Positions 1 to 7,733 of a DNA stretch of 10,346 nucleotides are shown here, piece after piece. Made by a program: the position numbers and the translations under genes. The notes beneath the pieces were generated by a model, which ran no database searches, was not told where the DNA came from, and saw only the letters and a program-made list of their open reading frames with translations. The DNA is taken from the NCBI GenBank assembly GCA_037134755.1, contig JBAXLO010000168.1:1-10346 (forward strand), given 5' to 3'. This DNA comes from JBAXLO01 sp037134755. Lineage in GTDB: Bacteria; Bacteroidota; Bacteroidia; Bacteroidales; JACABE01. Position 1 is the first letter of the stretch. Each line of letters begins with the position of its first letter.

Positions 1-10
1 AAAAAAATAT

Positions 11-47
11 AAAAAGCTCTCATCAATCGGTTTGATGGGAGCTTTTT
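11..47. terminator. Strong hairpin terminator, probably bidirectional
   Basis: A near-perfect 16-bp stem pairs 11-26 with 32-47 around a 5-base loop, with a single G-U pair at 20/38. The outer five pairs are A-T, so either strand reads a T run directly after the GC-containing core: TTTTTATATTT on the plus strand and TTTTTATATTTTTTT on the minus strand. It lies outside the terminator that follows nuoN. It could therefore serve as a backup for the nuo operon, or as the terminator of a convergent gene whose end lies left of the window. Which of these holds cannot be seen here. Confidence 0.8.
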
Positions 48-124
48 ATATTTATGGCGGGTGTTTTCACTAAGAGTACTTAAAGTTTGAAGGATTAATT
101 CACCACTAACTTTCGGCAGGCAGG

Positions 125-157
125 CTGTCCTCCCCTAAAATGGGAAGGTAAAGACAG
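125..157. repeat. Imperfect GC-rich hairpin in the spacer
   Basis: Two nested complementary segments are visible: CTGTC (125-129) against GACAG (153-157), and CCTCCCC (129-135) against GGGAAGG (142-148) with one C/A mismatch and a six-base loop. The two stems compete for base 129, and four unpaired bases lie on the right side. No T run follows on either strand, so it is not a typical intrinsic terminator. The preceding GGCAGGCAGGC (115-125) resembles GC-rich repeats often scattered between genes in Bacteroidota; that comparison is from memory. Confidence 0.35.
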
Positions 158-220
158 AAATTGAAATTGTTTTCTACAAATAGGTCGCCACTATGTGGAT
201 GAAAAGACACATCACAGCGT

Positions 221-237
221 CTCGACTCTGCTCGACT
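221..237. repeat. Short tandem CTCGACT repeat, possible dispersed-repeat fragment
   Basis: CTCGACT occurs at 221-227 and again at 231-237, a 10-base period separated by CTG. The unit resembles the TCTCGACTGCGCTCGA-type sequence that recurs in many Bacteroidota intergenic regions. That resemblance is recalled, not searched. Only one copy pair is in this window, so dispersed status cannot be shown. Confidence 0.3.
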
Positions 238-272
238 AGCACAATATTCGCACTATATCTGAAATTGAGAAT

Positions 273-311
273 AAAAAAAACGCCCCTGTTCTTGGTAGAG
301 CAGGGGCGTTT
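273..311 (-). terminator. Rho-independent terminator of the nuo operon
   Basis: Bases 278-291 pair with 298-311 in a stem of 14 bp (one G-U pair) around a six-base loop; the core is the GC-rich CGCCCCTG/CAGGGGCG. Read on the minus strand the stem is followed by eight T residues (273-280 on the plus strand are all A), the textbook intrinsic terminator layout. It begins about 20 bases after the nuoN stop codon and is oriented to end the nuo transcript. On the plus strand only three T follow, so it is mainly directional. Confidence 0.92.
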
Positions 312-331
312 GAATATATAAATATGGTTAA

Positions 332-1753
332 TTACATTCCGAAACTTGAAGAACGTATAAATTCGTATATAACTGCTGCAAATCCAATAGTGAATAATCC
401 AATCATACAGATTAGCATAGCTGCTTTTGCAGGCACATCGCTTTTGAAGAATGGTATAGGTGTATCACTTTTGTTGATAAACATAGCTTTTACTACTAAT
501 AAATAATAGTATAATGATATGGTAGCGTTTAATACTGCAATAAATACTAACCAGAAATAACCTGATTGTGCAGCTGAGATAAATAAATAGAACTTACCAA
601 AGAAACCTGCTACAGGTGGTATACCGGCTAATGAGAATAATGCAATCGTCATAACCCAAACTAATTTAGGGTTAGTTGAATATAAGCCATTGTAATCATC
701 AATATGTTCTTTGCCGGTGTGGTAGTATATAGCTGAAACAACACCAAATGCTGCAAGATTAGAGAAAATATAAATGAATACAAAATAAATTGTTGAAGCC
801 ATACCAGCCTGATTAGCTCCTAACATACCAAGTAAGATAAAACCTGCTTGTGCTATTGAAGAAAAAGCAAGGAAACGTTTGAGATTCTGTTGGCGGATAG
901 CAAATAAATTACCAACTGTCATAGTAATTACTGCAATTGTATATAACAACGGTTTCCATATAAAAACTATAGAATGGAATACTGTGAATAGAACTATAGT
1001 TAAGATAAATACAGAAGCACCTTTTGATATTACAGATAAATAAGAAGTAATATTAACAGGTGAACCTTCGTAAACATCAGCTGTCCATAAGTGGAAAGGC
1101 ACTAAAGAGATTTTGAAAGCCATCCCTGAAAAGAAGAAAATAAACGCCATTGTTTGTAAAGGAGTATTTGAAAAACTACTTGATACAAGTGTAAAATAGG
1201 TAGAGCCTGTTGTTCCATATATCATAGAGATACCAAACAACAAAACTGCTGATGACATTGCTGCAGATAAGATCAATTTAACACCGGCTTCAGCTGATGT
1301 ATATCGATTACGATCGTAAGCTGCAAGTGCTGCCATTGGTATGGTTGCAAGTTCTAAACCTAGATATAACATCAGGAAGCTTCCTGAAGATACCATAAAC
1401 TGCATACCTAGTAATGTTGAGAATAATAAAAGATAAAACTCGCTTATCTTTATCTTATTTTCTTCCAGCCTAAGCCATTTGTCAGCTTGTAAAAGTATTA
1501 CAAATACACCGGTGTTGAGAATATTCTTCATCAACCATGTAGTACTGTTAATAAAATACATTCCTCCAAATAACTTTCCGTAATGTATAGGTAAAAAACC
1601 TACTACCATGTTTATTCCAAAAAGAATAATTGCTAAAGGAATAATCTTATGCTTGCTGTTGTCGCCAAAAGAAAGCTCAGCAATTAAAAGAATAAGTGTT
1701 ACAGCTGTAAGCACTAATTCATGTCGCATCATTAAAAAACTTTCTAAATTCAT
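332..1753 (-). CDS. nuoN: NADH-quinone oxidoreductase subunit N (complex I, antiporter-like)
   Basis: NuoN is one of the three antiporter-like proton-translocating membrane subunits and sits next to NuoK and NuoM. The 473-residue protein is almost wholly hydrophobic, with about 14 membrane segments, the normal family length. The pumping residues are all present: E134 in LGLELATIPM (TM5), K214 in AFKISLVPFHLW (TM7), K244 in VISKGAS (TM8) and K387 in FFGKFYLF (TM12). The 30-residue spacing between K214 and K244 equals that between K217 and K247 in E. coli. VYEGSPVNITSYLS (about 227-240) is the NuoN form of the conserved loop after TM7. It is the last gene of the operon, starts 36 bases after nuoM and ends just before a strong terminator. 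No Shine-Dalgarno sequence is seen; the start is the first Met of the frame. Identity is certain from motifs and order. Confidence 0.97.
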   Translation of the reverse strand: MNLESFLMMRHELVLTAVTLILLIAELSFGDNSKHKIIPLAIILFGINMVVGFLPIHYGKLFGGMYFINSTTWLMKNILNTGVFVILLQADKWLRLEENKIKISEFYLLLFSTLLGMQFMVSSGSFLMLYLGLELATIPMAALAAYDRNRYTSAEAGVKLILSAAMSSAVLLFGISMIYGTTGSTYFTLVSSSFSNTPLQTMAFIFFFSGMAFKISLVPFHLWTADVYEGSPVNITSYLSVISKGASVFILTIVLFTVFHSIVFIWKPLLYTIAVITMTVGNLFAIRQQNLKRFLAFSSIAQAGFILLGMLGANQAGMASTIYFVFIYIFSNLAAFGVVSAIYYHTGKEHIDDYNGLYSTNPKLVWVMTIALFSLAGIPPVAGFFGKFYLFISAAQSGYFWLVFIAVLNATISLYYYLLVVKAMFINKSDTPIPFFKSDVPAKAAMLICMIGLFTIGFAAVIYEFIRSSSFGM

Positions 1754-1789
1754 ATTGTCAGTATATATGCTGTAATATTAATTTTATTA

Positions 1790-3295
1790 TTAACCGGGAA
1801 TAATCATTGATATTTTTTCGATAATAGGAGTTAAACTATCACCAATTATATTAGATAACCATAATGGAGCCATACCAATACCTGCAATAGCAAGTAATAA
1901 AGTAACAGTAGATAATCTTTCGAACCATTTAGCATCTTTAAGTTCAAGATAATGGTCGTTCTTAATTGGACCTAATAACAATGCACCGACAACACGAAGG
2001 ATATACACCGCAGTTATTACAATTGAAGATACTGCGACAATAGTAACTACTCTGTGGAAAACATCTACATGTTGGAAAGCACCAAAGAAAACTGTCATTT
2101 CGGCAACGAAACCACTTAATCCAGGTAAACCTAATGAAGCTAAACCTGCGATAACATAAACGACACCGAGGAAAGGAATTACTTTCATCAAACCACCCAT
2201 TTCGTTAATCATACGAGTATGTGTTCGACCGTAGATCATTCCAATTAAAGCGAAGAAAAGTGCAGTCATTAAACCGTGAGAGATCATTTGAAGAACTGCA
2301 CCATCCATTGCTGTTTTATTCATCATCAATACTGCAAATAAAACCAACCCGCAGTGACTAACTGATGAATAAGCATTGATATATTTTAAATCTTTCTGAA
2401 CTATTGCTCCGAAAGCTCCATAAACAACACTTGTAGCTGTAAGTATTATAAATATCCATGATAATTCGTGAGCAGCTTCAGGTAATAAATAAATAGCTAT
2501 TCTGAAACATCCATAACCTCCTAATTTCATAAGTACACCTGCATGTAACATTGATACAGCTGTTGGTGCTGAAGCATGGCCGTCAGGCGACCATGTATGG
2601 AATGGGAATAAAGCGCCTAATACACCAAAGCCAATAAATGTCATAGGGAAGAACATCCTTTGTGCAGCTATTGGGATATGTACTTTAGCAATCTCCATAA
2701 TGTTAAAAGTTAATGGACCACCATTAGGTGCAGAGTTCATATATATACCAAGTAAACCTACCATTAAAATAGCAGAACCACCCATTAACATTAAGGTAAG
2801 TTTCATTGCTGAATACTCTTTTGGACCTGTCCCCCATATACCGATTAATAAATACATAGGAATAACAGCTACTTCATAAAATAAGAACATAGTGAATATG
2901 TCTAATGAAATGAAGAACCCAAATACTCCTGATGATAATAATATTAATGATATAAAAAACTCTTTCGGCAGATATTCAACTTCCCATGAAGCAAAGATAC
3001 CGGCAAATACTACAATAGCAGTAAGCCCGATCATTGCAACCGAAATTCCATCAACACCTACAAGATAATGTATGTTTAATGACTTATACCACATATGATC
3101 CACCTGATATAAAAATGCAGATGTATTACCTGCTTTTCTTTCAGCTAAGAATGAGAATATAAGAACGGCAGCAAGTATTAACTGAATGCCCATTCCAATT
3201 GCAGAAACTATTCGAACATGTTTGTTGTCTCTGCAGAATACGATACCTAAAACTGTAAGTACCGGAATTATTACAAAAAATGATAATATATCCAT
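1790..3295 (-). CDS. nuoM: NADH-quinone oxidoreductase subunit M (complex I, antiporter-like), TM7 lysine replaced
   Basis: NuoM is the middle antiporter-like subunit of the membrane arm. The 501-residue protein has the usual length, and FPFHTWSPDGHASAPTAVSM (about 230-249) marks the family. E141 (TM5, LFYEVAVIPMYLLIG), K257 (TM8, GVLMKLGGYG), H314, H340 and E399 (TM12, GFVAEMTVFFG) align with E. coli E144, K265, H322, H348 and E407. The TM7 lysine does not: where E. coli has FAVK(234), this protein reads FGVL(226), codon TTA at 2618-2620. The 31-residue distance to the TM8 lysine is identical in both, so the alignment is not in doubt, and no other lysine lies nearby in TM7. The gene starts 12 bases after nuoL, in the same frame, without a Shine-Dalgarno sequence. 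Confidence 0.97.
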   Translation of the reverse strand: MDILSFFVIIPVLTVLGIVFCRDNKHVRIVSAIGMGIQLILAAVLIFSFLAERKAGNTSAFLYQVDHMWYKSLNIHYLVGVDGISVAMIGLTAIVVFAGIFASWEVEYLPKEFFISLILLSSGVFGFFISLDIFTMFLFYEVAVIPMYLLIGIWGTGPKEYSAMKLTLMLMGGSAILMVGLLGIYMNSAPNGGPLTFNIMEIAKVHIPIAAQRMFFPMTFIGFGVLGALFPFHTWSPDGHASAPTAVSMLHAGVLMKLGGYGCFRIAIYLLPEAAHELSWIFIILTATSVVYGAFGAIVQKDLKYINAYSSVSHCGLVLFAVLMMNKTAMDGAVLQMISHGLMTALFFALIGMIYGRTHTRMINEMGGLMKVIPFLGVVYVIAGLASLGLPGLSGFVAEMTVFFGAFQHVDVFHRVVTIVAVSSIVITAVYILRVVGALLLGPIKNDHYLELKDAKWFERLSTVTLLLAIAGIGMAPLWLSNIIGDSLTPIIEKISMIIPG

Positions 3296-3307
3296 GAATT
3301 CTATAGA

Positions 3308-5233
3308 TTAACGTGAAAATAAATAAATAAAAACTACACTAAGTAATATAGCTCCTGAAATAAATACAAAAGCATATTGTTGTACTTGCCCTGATTGGAA
3401 ACCTTTAATCTTATTAGAAGAATAATTAGTTACCCAAGCAATACCATTCATAGATCCATCAACGATATGTCTATCGAACCATGCAACAGGTGCTGAAATA
3501 TATCTAAAGATTACTTTTTTAGTTACAAAAAGATAAATTTCATCAAAATAGAATTTGTTAAATGCAGCACGATAAAATCCTCTTAATGCTGTTGCAATAC
3601 GTTTTGGATAGTCTGTTTCTTTTTTATACATCACAAAGGCAATTATAATGCCAATTAGACCAACAGCAATAGAAGGTCCAGCAACTTCCATCCATTCGAT
3701 ATGAGTTTCAAATGGTGTAAAATCAGATGAAACAAACTTACTAAATGGAATATATCCTGTTACAATAGAAGCAATAGCTAAGAAAACTAATGGAACAAGC
3801 ATCACCCAAGGCGCTTCATGTGGAGTATGATGATAATGAGGTTCAGTATTCCAAAAAACTCTGAAATATAAACGGAACATATAGAATGCAGTTAATCCTG
3901 CTACAAATAATTGAACATAGAAAATAAGTTTGTTATGTTCGTAAGCAGCAGCTAAAATTTCGTCTTTACTAAAGAAAGCAGATAAACCTGGAATACCTGC
4001 AATAGTTAAACATGCAATTAAGAATGTAATATGAGTAATTGGCATGTATTTTCTTAAACCACCCATTTCGTTCATTACATTGCTATGAACTGCATGAATA
4101 ATAGATCCAGCACCTAAGAATAATAAAGCCTTGAACATAGCATGCGTAAATAAATGGAACATTGAAGCCATATACCCTAAACCTTCATGTCCACCATATT
4201 TGGAAACACCAAGACCAACCATCATATAACCAATCTGTGACATGGTAGAATATGCAAGTACACGCTTAATATCAAATTGTGTACAAGCAATAATCGCAGC
4301 AAATAATGAGGAGAAACTACCTACATAAGCTACAACTAATAAGCCATCCGGTGCTGAAATTGCATAAACAGGGAATAAACGTGCTACTAGATAAACACCG
4401 GCAACAACCATAGTAGCAGCATGAATCAAAGCTGAAACCGGTGTTGGACCTTCCATAGCATCAGGTAACCATATATGTAAAGGGAACATAGCAGATTTAC
4501 CTGCACCACCCATAAATACAAATATTAATGACCATGTCATAACTGACATTCCTAAGAATGAAGCACCTGCTCCTGTTACTATTGCTGCTCCATGAACATC
4601 AGTCAGGAGTTTAAAATCAAATGTACCTGTGTTAAAGGATAAGATTAATATACCTATCAAGAAACCAAGGTCGGCAAAACGTGTTACAATAAAAGCTTTT
4701 TTAGAAGCTGCAACAGCTGAAGGTTTCTGATAATAAAATCCAATCAAAAGGAAAGATGATACACCAACCAATTCCCAGAAGATATACATCTGAAAGATAT
4801 TAGTTGCTAATACAAGTCCTAACATTGAAAAGCTGAACAAAGATAAGAACGCATAAAAACGTTGGAATCCTATTTCACCTTTCATATATCCAAGACTGTA
4901 TATATGTACCATGAATGAAACTGTTGTAACTACAACAAGCATCATTACGGATATTGGGTCGATAAATACACCCATATCAATGTGCAGCTTATCACTAAAG
5001 TTTAACCAAACAGTGTTAAAAGCAATGATTTTCTGATAAACTCCATCAACTTTACCTACCTGAAAGAAATAGGTAAATGCAGTGTAATAAGAAAGAGCTG
5101 CTGCTGTACCAAGACCAATTGTTCCAATAAGTCCTGATATAATTGGTTTCATTTTAAATCCGACTAATCCTACAAATAGGAACACAAAGAAAGGAATAAG
5201 CGGGATTAAGATTGTATAGCCAAAGTTCGTCAT
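3308..5233 (-). CDS. nuoL: NADH-quinone oxidoreductase subunit L (complex I, distal antiporter-like)
   Basis: NuoL is the distal proton-translocating subunit, with a C-terminal lateral helix that runs back along NuoM and NuoN. The 641-residue length includes that extension. Visible signatures are YIFWELVGVSSFLLIGFY with E154 (TM5), GGAGKSAMFPLHIWLPDAME with K246 (TM7), GPTPVSALIHAATM (about 262-275), H360 and H364 with K368 in the FHLFTHAMFK stretch, and AFFSKDEIL with K423/D424 (TM12). In the C-terminal part, NKFYFDEIY (559-567) and SGQVQQYA (614-621) are the conserved landmarks around the lateral helix and last membrane segment. A His-rich loop, EPHYHHTPHEAPW (464-476), precedes TM14 and is slightly richer in His than the usual PHESPW. 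The gene begins 24 bases after nuoK in the same frame. Confidence 0.97.
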   Translation of the reverse strand: MTNFGYTILIPLIPFFVFLFVGLVGFKMKPIISGLIGTIGLGTAAALSYYTAFTYFFQVGKVDGVYQKIIAFNTVWLNFSDKLHIDMGVFIDPISVMMLVVVTTVSFMVHIYSLGYMKGEIGFQRFYAFLSLFSFSMLGLVLATNIFQMYIFWELVGVSSFLLIGFYYQKPSAVAASKKAFIVTRFADLGFLIGILILSFNTGTFDFKLLTDVHGAAIVTGAGASFLGMSVMTWSLIFVFMGGAGKSAMFPLHIWLPDAMEGPTPVSALIHAATMVVAGVYLVARLFPVYAISAPDGLLVVAYVGSFSSLFAAIIACTQFDIKRVLAYSTMSQIGYMMVGLGVSKYGGHEGLGYMASMFHLFTHAMFKALLFLGAGSIIHAVHSNVMNEMGGLRKYMPITHITFLIACLTIAGIPGLSAFFSKDEILAAAYEHNKLIFYVQLFVAGLTAFYMFRLYFRVFWNTEPHYHHTPHEAPWVMLVPLVFLAIASIVTGYIPFSKFVSSDFTPFETHIEWMEVAGPSIAVGLIGIIIAFVMYKKETDYPKRIATALRGFYRAAFNKFYFDEIYLFVTKKVIFRYISAPVAWFDRHIVDGSMNGIAWVTNYSSNKIKGFQSGQVQQYAFVFISGAILLSVVFIYLFSR

Positions 5234-5257
5234 ATTATTTCTTTATTATTAGTTGAA

Positions 5258-5575
5258 TTAAAATTTCATTTTATCTGTTTTATCTACATCAATAGACTGG
5301 AAGTTCCTATATATATTAATAATAATAGATATAGCAACCGCAGCTTCAGAGGCTGCAACAGCTATAATAAATATAGAGAAGAACTGTCCTTCCAATTGGT
5401 TTGGATATAAATAGCGATTAAATGCAACAAAGTTAATATTAACTGCATTAAGCATTAATTCTATTGACATCAGCATAGTAATTAGATTTCTTCTGGTAAT
5501 AAAACCATATACTCCAGCAAAAAACATTAAAGCTGCTGTAATCAAAAAATACTCTATGGGTATTCCTGTTTGCAT
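5258..5575 (-). CDS. nuoK: NADH-quinone oxidoreductase subunit K (complex I)
   Basis: NuoK is a small three-helix membrane subunit homologous to MrpC that links the NuoJ/A/H quinone-side module to the antiporter-like subunits. At 105 residues it is of standard size. The two membrane glutamates needed for coupling are present: E39 in LMSIELMLNAVN and E77 in VAASEAAVAISI, matching E36 and E72 of E. coli. TM segments lie near residues 8-25, 31-52 and 65-87. The start lies three bases after the nuoJ stop and in the same frame (TAA-GAT-ATG), which suggests translational coupling; no clear Shine-Dalgarno sequence is seen. The C-terminal tail (DVDKTDKMKF) is short and charged. Confidence 0.96.
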   Translation of the reverse strand: MQTGIPIEYFLITAALMFFAGVYGFITRRNLITMLMSIELMLNAVNINFVAFNRYLYPNQLEGQFFSIFIIAVAASEAAVAISIIINIYRNFQSIDVDKTDKMKF

Positions 5576-5578
5576 ATC

Positions 5579-6091
5579 TTATTTAGTTTTAATTTTTTTA
5601 GCAACAACTATAGCTGCAATCATAGCAGCTAATAACAAAATACTGATTACTTCAAATGGTAAAGCATAACCATTATCTCCATAGCTCATCAAATCAGTTC
5701 CAATTGTGTTCATGTCAACAAGCTTTGGAACTGAATTGTTATTCTGAAATGAATAACTTAAAATAGAAGTTATAACTAATACAGCACCTGCTGCTACAGC
5801 TATTCCTGCATATACTTTCTTTAATAAAGCCGGTGATTCAAACTTTTCACCAATATGACTTGTAAGTAATATTGAAAAGATAATCAATACTACAATACCA
5901 CCTGCATAAAGTGTAAGTTGAACTGCTGCAAGAAATTGGTAATTCAACATGAAATATAAAGCAGATGTAGCAACGAGAACAAACAATAAGAATGTTGCTG
6001 CTCTAAGTATTTTCCTGCTCGTTACTGTTAATATCGAGAATACGATAATCATTAACGAGAATACGATAAACATTATTTGATTTCCTGTCAT
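5579..6091 (-). CDS. nuoJ: NADH-quinone oxidoreductase subunit J (complex I)
   Basis: NuoJ is a five-helix membrane subunit whose TM3 switches between alpha- and pi-helix during turnover and helps connect the quinone chamber to the proton channels. The 170-residue protein has the family's TM3 signature, AVQLTLYAGGIVVLIIF, with Y62 at the position of the conserved pi-bulge tyrosine. It also has the C-terminal YALPFEVISILLLAAMIAA motif (E147) before the last helix. A Lys-rich end (KKIKTK) follows TM5. The gene has one of the two good Shine-Dalgarno sequences in the operon (AGAAAGGAA, eight bases from AGGA to ATG), which supports the chosen start. It follows nuoI by 22 bases and precedes nuoK by three. 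Confidence 0.95.
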   Translation of the reverse strand: MTGNQIMFIVFSLMIIVFSILTVTSRKILRAATFLLFVLVATSALYFMLNYQFLAAVQLTLYAGGIVVLIIFSILLTSHIGEKFESPALLKKVYAGIAVAAGAVLVITSILSYSFQNNNSVPKLVDMNTIGTDLMSYGDNGYALPFEVISILLLAAMIAAIVVAKKIKTK

Positions 6092-6098
6092 TTCGAAA

Positions 6099-6107
6099 TT
6101 CCTTTCT
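6099..6107 (-). promoter_or_regulatory. Shine-Dalgarno sequence of nuoJ
   Basis: The minus strand reads AGAAAGGAA, with eight bases between AGGA and the nuoJ ATG at 6091. The same nine bases at the same spacing precede nuoD. Most other genes in the operon have no such element, so these two starts may be set for independent initiation. Confidence 0.6.
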
Positions 6108-6113
6108 TATTAT

Positions 6114-6599
6114 TTATTGAGCAGTTTGTTTACTTTTTAATGAAGAACCCGGATGATTAAGAGTCTTATTAAGTTTTTCCTTATTAAAAACTGCATGTTC
6201 AAACTCATTTGAGAATACAATTGCATCCTGAGGACAAACTTTTACACATAAACCACAGAATGTACACATCCCTAATTTATATATATATGTATCCAGTTCT
6301 TTCTTTTTCTTGCCGTCTTCAGTTTCAGTTTGTTTACTGGTAATTTCAATAGTCCCGTTAGGACAATTAATTTCGCAGATGCTGCAAGCAGTACATTTAT
6401 GCTGATTGTTTTCGTCATGTGGCATCACAAGTTCGCCTTTAAAACGATCAAGCATCACCAATGTCTTCCTGTTTTCGGGATATTGTTGGGTAACAATTTC
6501 CTTTGGGTGAATGAAATAGTAACCAGTTACCATCATTCCCGTTAGTAATGTTTTAATCCCCCCGAATAAATCTTTTAAATATTTAATGATTGAATTCAT
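6114..6599 (-). CDS. nuoI: NADH-quinone oxidoreductase subunit I (complex I, two 4Fe-4S clusters)
   Basis: NuoI is the peripheral-arm ferredoxin-like subunit that carries clusters N6a and N6b and passes electrons to N2 in NuoB. Two complete binding motifs are present in this 161-residue protein: C69-C72-C75-C79 (CTACSICEINCP) and C112-C115-C118-C122 (CTFCGLCVKVCP). Each motif's final Cys-Pro is ferredoxin-like. The N-terminus (about 1-30) forms the amphipathic stretch that rests on the membrane near NuoH. The loop between the motifs is Lys-rich (DGKKKKELD, about 95-103), and the clusters are spaced 33 residues apart against 29 in E. coli, a small insertion. With NuoEFG missing here, this subunit is the most likely entry point for electrons; that is inference. 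The gene follows nuoH by 35 bases, with only a weak AAGAAG before the start. Confidence 0.96.
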   Translation of the reverse strand: MNSIIKYLKDLFGGIKTLLTGMMVTGYYFIHPKEIVTQQYPENRKTLVMLDRFKGELVMPHDENNQHKCTACSICEINCPNGTIEITSKQTETEDGKKKKELDTYIYKLGMCTFCGLCVKVCPQDAIVFSNEFEHAVFNKEKLNKTLNHPGSSLKSKQTAQ

Positions 6600-6634
6600 A
6601 TAAACTTCTTAACAGATATTATTAACATTATAAA

Positions 6635-7723
6635 TTAGAAATGCCATCCCATTAGCACTATCAAAGCCATTAACACAATATTGACAAGATTGATAGGAAG
6701 TAAGAATTTCCATTCAAGTTTCAATAATTGGTCTATACGTAAACGTGGGAAAGTCCATTTGAACCACATCATTATGAATATAACTACCATAGTTTTTCCC
6801 ATATACCAGAAGAATGGTGGGATAAAATCCATAACATGATTAAACGAAGTTAAACCTGAAATGTGGAATGGCATCCAACCTCCCCAGAATAATGTTGCAG
6901 CCATTGATGCTACAATAAACATATTCATGTATTCAGCAAGGAAAAAGAATGCAAACTTTATTCCTGAATATTCAGTATGGAAACCTGCAGTTAATTCTGA
7001 TTCAGCTTCAGCAAGGTCGAAAGGACCACGATTAGTTTCAGCAGTACTTGCGATTAAGAAGATAACAAATGCAATAAATGCCGGAATGTGTCCTGAAAAG
7101 ATAAACCAACAATCACGTTGTTCTTCAACAATAGTTGAAAGTTGCATACTTCCTGAAAGAATAACGATAGTAACTAAAGATAGTCCAATTGATAATTCAT
7201 AACTTACTATCTGAGCACCACTTCTCATAGCTCCGATTAAAGAGTATTTGTTGTTACTAGACCATCCTGCTAAAAGTATTCCAATAACACCTAAAGAGGA
7301 AACAGCCATAACATAAAGTACCCCAATGTTAAAATCTATAGCATGCAAACCCAAACCAAATGGTATCGCAGCTATTGCCATAAACGAAGCAATAATAACA
7401 ATAAAAGGTGCTAAATTAAAAAGGAATTTATCTGCATTATTAATATGAATTAATTCCTTCATTAATAATTTGATAAAATCCGCAATTGTTTGGAACATAC
7501 CATAAGGTCCTACTCTGTTTGGGCCTACTCTATTCTGAATAAAACCACATATTTTCCTCTCGGCATATACTAAGAATAAGCCAACAATTGCATAGAACAA
7601 AAGAAAAACCAAACCGATAATTGTCATCTCGATCAGCATGGCAGCTAATGGAGGTAAGTTACTATATAATAACTTATCAATCGACTGGTTAAACGCTGTA
7701 AAATCGTAAATACTAAATCCCAT
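6635..7723 (-). CDS. nuoH: NADH-quinone oxidoreductase subunit H (complex I, quinone chamber)
   Basis: NuoH is the membrane subunit that forms the quinone-access chamber with NuoB and NuoD and starts the chain of buried charges leading to the pumps. At 362 residues with about eight membrane helices it is slightly longer than E. coli NuoH. Key stretches are AERKICGFIQNRVGPNRVGP (54-73), which fits both classical family signatures, GAMRSGAQIVSYE (164-176), and AETNRGPFDLAEAESELTAG (228-247) with its acidic cluster D236, E239, E241, E243 and then E251. FKWTFPRLRIDQLL (321-334) is the conserved Arg-rich loop before the last helix. The start at 7723 has no Shine-Dalgarno sequence; a later Met (M29) would remove the N-terminal helix and is less likely. 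nuoH follows nuoD by 57 bases, the largest gap in the operon and the usual site of nuoEFG. Confidence 0.97.
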   Translation of the reverse strand: MGFSIYDFTAFNQSIDKLLYSNLPPLAAMLIEMTIIGLVFLLFYAIVGLFLVYAERKICGFIQNRVGPNRVGPYGMFQTIADFIKLLMKELIHINNADKFLFNLAPFIVIIASFMAIAAIPFGLGLHAIDFNIGVLYVMAVSSLGVIGILLAGWSSNNKYSLIGAMRSGAQIVSYELSIGLSLVTIVILSGSMQLSTIVEEQRDCWFIFSGHIPAFIAFVIFLIASTAETNRGPFDLAEAESELTAGFHTEYSGIKFAFFFLAEYMNMFIVASMAATLFWGGWMPFHISGLTSFNHVMDFIPPFFWYMGKTMVVIFIMMWFKWTFPRLRIDQLLKLEWKFLLPINLVNIVLMALIVLMGWHF

Positions 7724-7733
7724 ATACGTTGTT

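Larger units (their letters stand above)
48..272. other. Non-coding spacer between two terminators
   Basis: This stretch of about 225 bases has no open frame that looks like a gene on either strand, no tRNA or rRNA fold that I can recognise, and no insertion-sequence ends. It is patchier in composition than the genes, with GC-rich islands around 115-148 and 217-240 in an AT-rich background. Its only visible structure is an imperfect hairpin (125-157) and a short direct repeat (221-237), listed separately. It looks like decayed or repeat-derived intergenic DNA. Confidence 0.6.

Noticed and set aside
48..272. Possible tRNA, small RNA or CRISPR in the terminal spacer
   Set aside because: No cloverleaf, no regularly spaced repeats and no promoter-like pair was found; the only repeat is two 7-base units.
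324..506. A 60-residue plus-strand open frame
   Set aside because: It is antisense to the end of nuoN and begins in the short gap after the terminator hairpin. Its composition mirrors the hydrophobic gene opposite, and it has no Shine-Dalgarno sequence or recognisable family.
6330..6545. A 71-residue plus-strand open frame opposite nuoI
   Set aside because: The opposite strand encodes intact NuoI with both cluster motifs; this is a shadow frame.
6114..6599. nuoI as a stand-alone ferredoxin gene
   Set aside because: Its amphipathic N-terminus, length and place between nuoH and nuoJ fit NuoI; a free ferredoxin would be much shorter.
6861..7202. A 113-residue plus-strand open frame opposite nuoH
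   Set aside because: It runs across the most conserved part of NuoH, whose sequence constraint explains the open frame. No promoter or known family is apparent.
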